Source: Spirosoma radiotolerans (GTDB taxonomy: Bacteria; Bacteroidota; Bacteroidia; Cytophagales; Spirosomataceae). From it: 64,000 nt of DNA. The translations under genes were made by a program, and so were the position numbers. The notes below the pieces were generated by a model. That model was not told where the DNA came from and did no database searches. It saw nothing but the letters and a program-made list of their open reading frames with translations. The stretch is from positions 6,092,501 to 6,156,500 of the forward strand of contig NZ_CP010429.1 in NCBI RefSeq assembly GCF_000974425.1. Reading direction: 5' to 3'. This document shows, one piece after another, positions 61,839 to 64,000 of the stretch. The first letter of the stretch is position 1. Every line of letters begins with the position of its first letter.

Positions 61839-62240
61839 TTAGAAGTCAACTTTCTTCCGCTTCTCTTTCACCTCTCCCTTATGCTTTTTTGCGGCAATGC
61901 GCTCAGCGACGGCTGCTTTCGATGGCCTTGTCGCTCTCCGGGGCTTGGGTTTCTCGAACGCTTTTTCGATAAGCCGGTAAAACTTCTTGGTTACCTTCTC
62001 TTTATTGGCCAGTTGCGTCCGCTCGGTCTGATGCGTCAGTACCAACTCACCCTCGGTAGTCAGTTTGCTGGCTAGTTTTTCTTCCAGAATCGCCCGCTCT
62101 TCTTCTGTAAGCACCTGCGACTGGCGAACGTTGAATCGGAGCTCAGCTTTGGTTGCCACTTTGTTTACATTCTGCCCACCGGCCCCACCACTGCGGGCAA
62201 ATTGATACTGTAACTCGGGCTGTAAACGGGACGTATCCAT
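61839..62240 (-). CDS. arfB: Peptidyl-tRNA hydrolase ArfB (ribosome rescue)
   Basis: A 133-residue class-I release-factor-like protein. The catalytic Gly-Gly-Gln is at residues 21-23 in 'ARSGGAGGQNVNKVATKAEL'. A long basic C-terminal tail ('KPKPRRATRPSKAAVAERIA', then 'KKHKGEVKEKRKK') enters the empty mRNA channel of a stalled ribosome in this family. The codon-recognition domain of true release factors is missing, as expected. It frees peptides from ribosomes stuck on broken mRNAs. Divergent from the three-gene unknown family to its right. Confidence 0.93.
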   Translation of the reverse strand: MDTSRLQPELQYQFARSGGAGGQNVNKVATKAELRFNVRQSQVLTEEERAILEEKLASKLTTEGELVLTHQTERTQLANKEKVTKKFYRLIEKAFEKPKPRRATRPSKAAVAERIAAKKHKGEVKEKRKKVDF

Positions 62241-62340
62241 ACTTAATGAAGCTAATCTGCAGATTGAATAGAAAAACTACAGAATCAGCGAACAATCGCC
62301 AAAGGTGTCAGTTTTCCCCAAAACTAATGGATTCAATGGT

Positions 62341-62682
62341 ATGGCTCATCACGATCAGAAAATCGCCACGATGCTGGGCGATACATTAACCGTATTGGGT
62401 GGTGGTTCGCCCTCAACCACCACTGATGAAGGCGTTAACCTGGTTGAGCAGTGGATCGGGATTGTTCGCTCTACGCCCAATACCGAATGGGTTGCCGAGC
62501 CTCTCCGAAAGCTTCGGGATGCCCTCAATGCCAACGATGTAAACGAGGTCGAACGGCTCATGCGCGATCTTTCCGGGGTACTTATCGACTTCGCTAACGA
62601 TGGCGAAACGGGTAACTATAAAGAGGATTTGCAGAATCTATCCACTTCCCTGAAGGATTTTGCCCGAGGGCTGGCCAAGTAA
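62341..62682 (+). CDS. Unknown family, tandem member 1
   Basis: A 113-residue, probably helical and cytoplasmic protein of a family I do not recognise. It shares with the next two genes the block 'TTTDEGVNLVEQWIGIV' (a Thr-Asp-x-Gly turn, then a helix with Trp). A second helix, 'PLRKLRDALNANDVNEVERL', leads to 'LQNLSTSLKDFARGLAK' at the end. ATG 62341 is used; GTG 62305 is open but adds unconserved residues. First of three consecutive paralogues. Confidence 0.65.
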   Translation: MAHHDQKIATMLGDTLTVLGGGSPSTTTDEGVNLVEQWIGIVRSTPNTEWVAEPLRKLRDALNANDVNEVERLMRDLSGVLIDFANDGETGNYKEDLQNLSTSLKDFARGLAK

Positions 62683-62721
62683 AACGCAAGACAACAAACT
62701 ACATATAGAACACATTAGACC

Positions 62722-63096
62722 ATGATTGCTAAAGATCAAAATCAGATTTCGCTCATTGAAGAGACGGTAAATACGTTCGATGGAAATATTGACGAGACGA
62801 CGGCCACCGACGGCCTGTCGCTCATTGATAAGTGGCTTACCCGGCTCAATGACGCTGGCACTGAAAACACGGCTACCATTACCGATATACTCGAACGACT
62901 TCGGCCCGAAATCGACACGTCGCAACGCTACAACCGGACAGACAACCAGCAGATCGCCAGTCTACTACAGGAACTTATTGAGCAAACTCAAAAGGTAGCG
63001 GCTTTGCCCGAAGCCAGTGCTGAGCAACTGGAGCTTTCGCAATTGATTGCCACGCTCGAAAACCTGCATCGGCAGGCAGTTAGTCGTATTGATTAA
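62722..63096 (+). CDS. Unknown family, tandem member 2
   Basis: A 124-residue paralogue of its neighbours. 'TATDGLSLIDKWLTRLNDAG' matches the same block in the other two, followed by 'ITDILERLRPEI' and a Gln-rich region 'QQIASLLQELIEQTQKVAAL'. The N-terminal 'SLIEETVNTFDGN' corresponds to 'LIDITAKAFNGDV' in the third gene. No signal peptide or membrane helix. It is 39 bp after member 1 and 19 bp before member 3, so cotranscription is likely. Confidence 0.68.
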   Translation: MIAKDQNQISLIEETVNTFDGNIDETTATDGLSLIDKWLTRLNDAGTENTATITDILERLRPEIDTSQRYNRTDNQQIASLLQELIEQTQKVAALPEASAEQLELSQLIATLENLHRQAVSRID

Positions 63097-63115
63097 TCCC
63101 AAACAACCCATTTAA

Positions 63116-63832
63116 ATGGCTATAAACCAGCACGCATCAAACCTGATCGATATCACCGCTAAGGCTTTCAATGGCGATGTTATCAGCATATCCCCAACAG
63201 ATGGACTTTCACTTGTCGACAGTTGGATTAGCTTTCTAAAATCTGACGGACAGGAAAACAACCCGATCACCAATCGCTTAACCGAGCTAAGAACGGAATT
63301 ACAGGAGAGCAACCTTAACGGCGCCCGGATTCAGGACATTCTCAATGATCTGGTTGGGCAAACAACGCAATTAGCCGATTCAGCAGAGGCCGACAACAAA
63401 CCAAGGCTTACCACCTTAGCAGAAGCCTTGCAGGGGTTTAATGAGCAACTGAACTTGCCAACGCCAATGACCAACCCCGACAAACAGGCGCCCATGACCA
63501 GCACCGTTGGGGGCGAGTCGACTACCAGTGGCGCGGGCATGTCGGCAGTTGGAACAAGTGACGATGACCTGTCGAACCGAAATGGAGGTACCGTAAGCAG
63601 TGGTCCAACCGTCGAAATGGAGGCCACCCCCGATAATGGCCGGCTGGCTGCCAGCGGCAGCTCTTCAAACGAAAGCCGTGACGCGAGCAATTCCCAAACG
63701 GCCGGTGGCGACTCGTATTCATCGGTTTCGGATGTAGCAGAAGCTGGTGCGGGACGAGTTGGCGGTATGGGTATTTCCGGCGGTGACAGCGATTCGGATT
63801 CCATTCAATCCGGAGGGCGGTCATCTCTTTGA
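63116..63832 (+). CDS. Unknown family, tandem member 3, Ser/Gly-rich tail
   Basis: A 238-residue protein in two parts. Residues 1-115 repeat the family domain ('SPTDGLSLVDSWISFLKSDG', 'NRLTELRTELQES', 'ILNDLVGQTTQLAD'). The remaining 120 or so are low-complexity Ser, Gly, Asp and Asn ('NSQTAGGDSYSSVSDVAEAG', 'GGDSDSDSIQSGGRSSL') and are probably unstructured. Only this member has the tail. Function unknown. Confidence 0.68.
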   Translation: MAINQHASNLIDITAKAFNGDVISISPTDGLSLVDSWISFLKSDGQENNPITNRLTELRTELQESNLNGARIQDILNDLVGQTTQLADSAEADNKPRLTTLAEALQGFNEQLNLPTPMTNPDKQAPMTSTVGGESTTSGAGMSAVGTSDDDLSNRNGGTVSSGPTVEMEATPDNGRLAASGSSSNESRDASNSQTAGGDSYSSVSDVAEAGAGRVGGMGISGGDSDSDSIQSGGRSSL

Positions 63833-64000
63833 GGGAATCAAGGGCCTTGCCTTACTGCTCCTGAACCCAGAGACATACCCGGTCAGACCGGCTTTTCGCG
63901 TAGCTGGCAACGCCCTTCTGTGAGCTAAACAAACCGTCGCCAGACGGGTTATTTATAGAACAACAAACCACTAACTGGTTGAAGCCCGCTCCTGATCAGA
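63833..64000. other. Right-edge non-coding sequence
   Basis: No gene seen. Contains CCGGT-cag-ACCGG followed by CTTTT at about 63880-63896, a possible weak terminator for the preceding gene. Confidence 0.4.

Noticed and set aside
1..64000. CRISPR arrays, tRNA/rRNA genes, insertion sequences
   Set aside because: No regularly spaced direct repeats, no cloverleaf or rRNA-like sequence and no transposase or integrase frame were seen.

Overview
The window looks like chromosomal DNA from a Bacteroidota species of the Cytophagales, probably a Spirosoma-like member of the Spirosomaceae. The grounds are two SusC/SusD pairs, LytTR single-domain regulators, an ECF sigma/anti-sigma pair, DUF4097-type secreted proteins, one good Bacteroidota promoter (TTTG, 19 bp, TAnnTTTG-like), and a very large paralogous set of FtsX/MacB-type permeases. 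The genus is an inference. No rRNA, tRNA, CRISPR array, transposase or phage gene was seen.

Layout. 1-1502: a partial LytTR regulator, a 55-residue membrane peptide and an atypical single-domain response regulator. 1747-28142: ten FtsX/MacB-like permease genes of about 800 codons, one small secreted protein (14434-15036) and a decayed sugar O-acetyltransferase (20133-20635, opposite strand). 28418-33207: a SusC/SusD pair with its own promoter. 33235-33965: a paralogue of the 14434 protein. 34177-37370: ECF sigma factor, HEAT-repeat anti-sigma factor and two DUF4097-like secreted proteins. 37387-40155: two serine-hydrolase homologues with complementary active-site defects. 40207-43207: a 98-residue protein and an eleventh permease. 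43352-46324: PA14-OmpA protein, LytTR protein and a TSGGS-repeat protein. 46404-53089: an ExbD-like protein lacking the usual Asp, a fused FAD/Fe-S dehydrogenase, an acidic Pro-rich protein, a DUF1080 protein and a HAD hydrolase. 53258-61166 (minus strand): an apparent operon of SusC, SusD and two sulfatases. 61839-63832: ArfB and three tandem paralogues of an unrecognised family.

The main result is a repeated regulatory module. Five non-coding sites (from 1747, 17464, 20744, 33235 and 40207) each hold two dyads of the form GTCCG-N4-YGGAC (the first degenerate), 21-22 bp apart. Each is followed by a sigma-54-like element (TGGYACR-N4-TTGG; degenerate at the fourth site). The dyad-to-promoter distance is 89-91 bp in all five, and the ATG lies 49-60 bp after the promoter TGG. 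The five modules precede all eleven permeases (singly or as gene runs), both copies of the 14434/33384 secreted family and the 98-residue protein. I read this as a sigma-54/enhancer-binding-protein regulon built around ATPase-less FtsX permeases. Neither the regulator, an ABC ATPase nor a membrane-fusion adaptor is encoded here, so all would act from elsewhere.

Within the array, several permeases pair up (4398 with 17609, 11869 with 23285, 9328 with 25725, less clearly 6834 with 20890), suggesting that a block of genes was duplicated and partly reordered. Composite palindromic elements of about 90 bp sit in three of the junctions between permeases. Several long perfect hairpins mark likely transcription ends.
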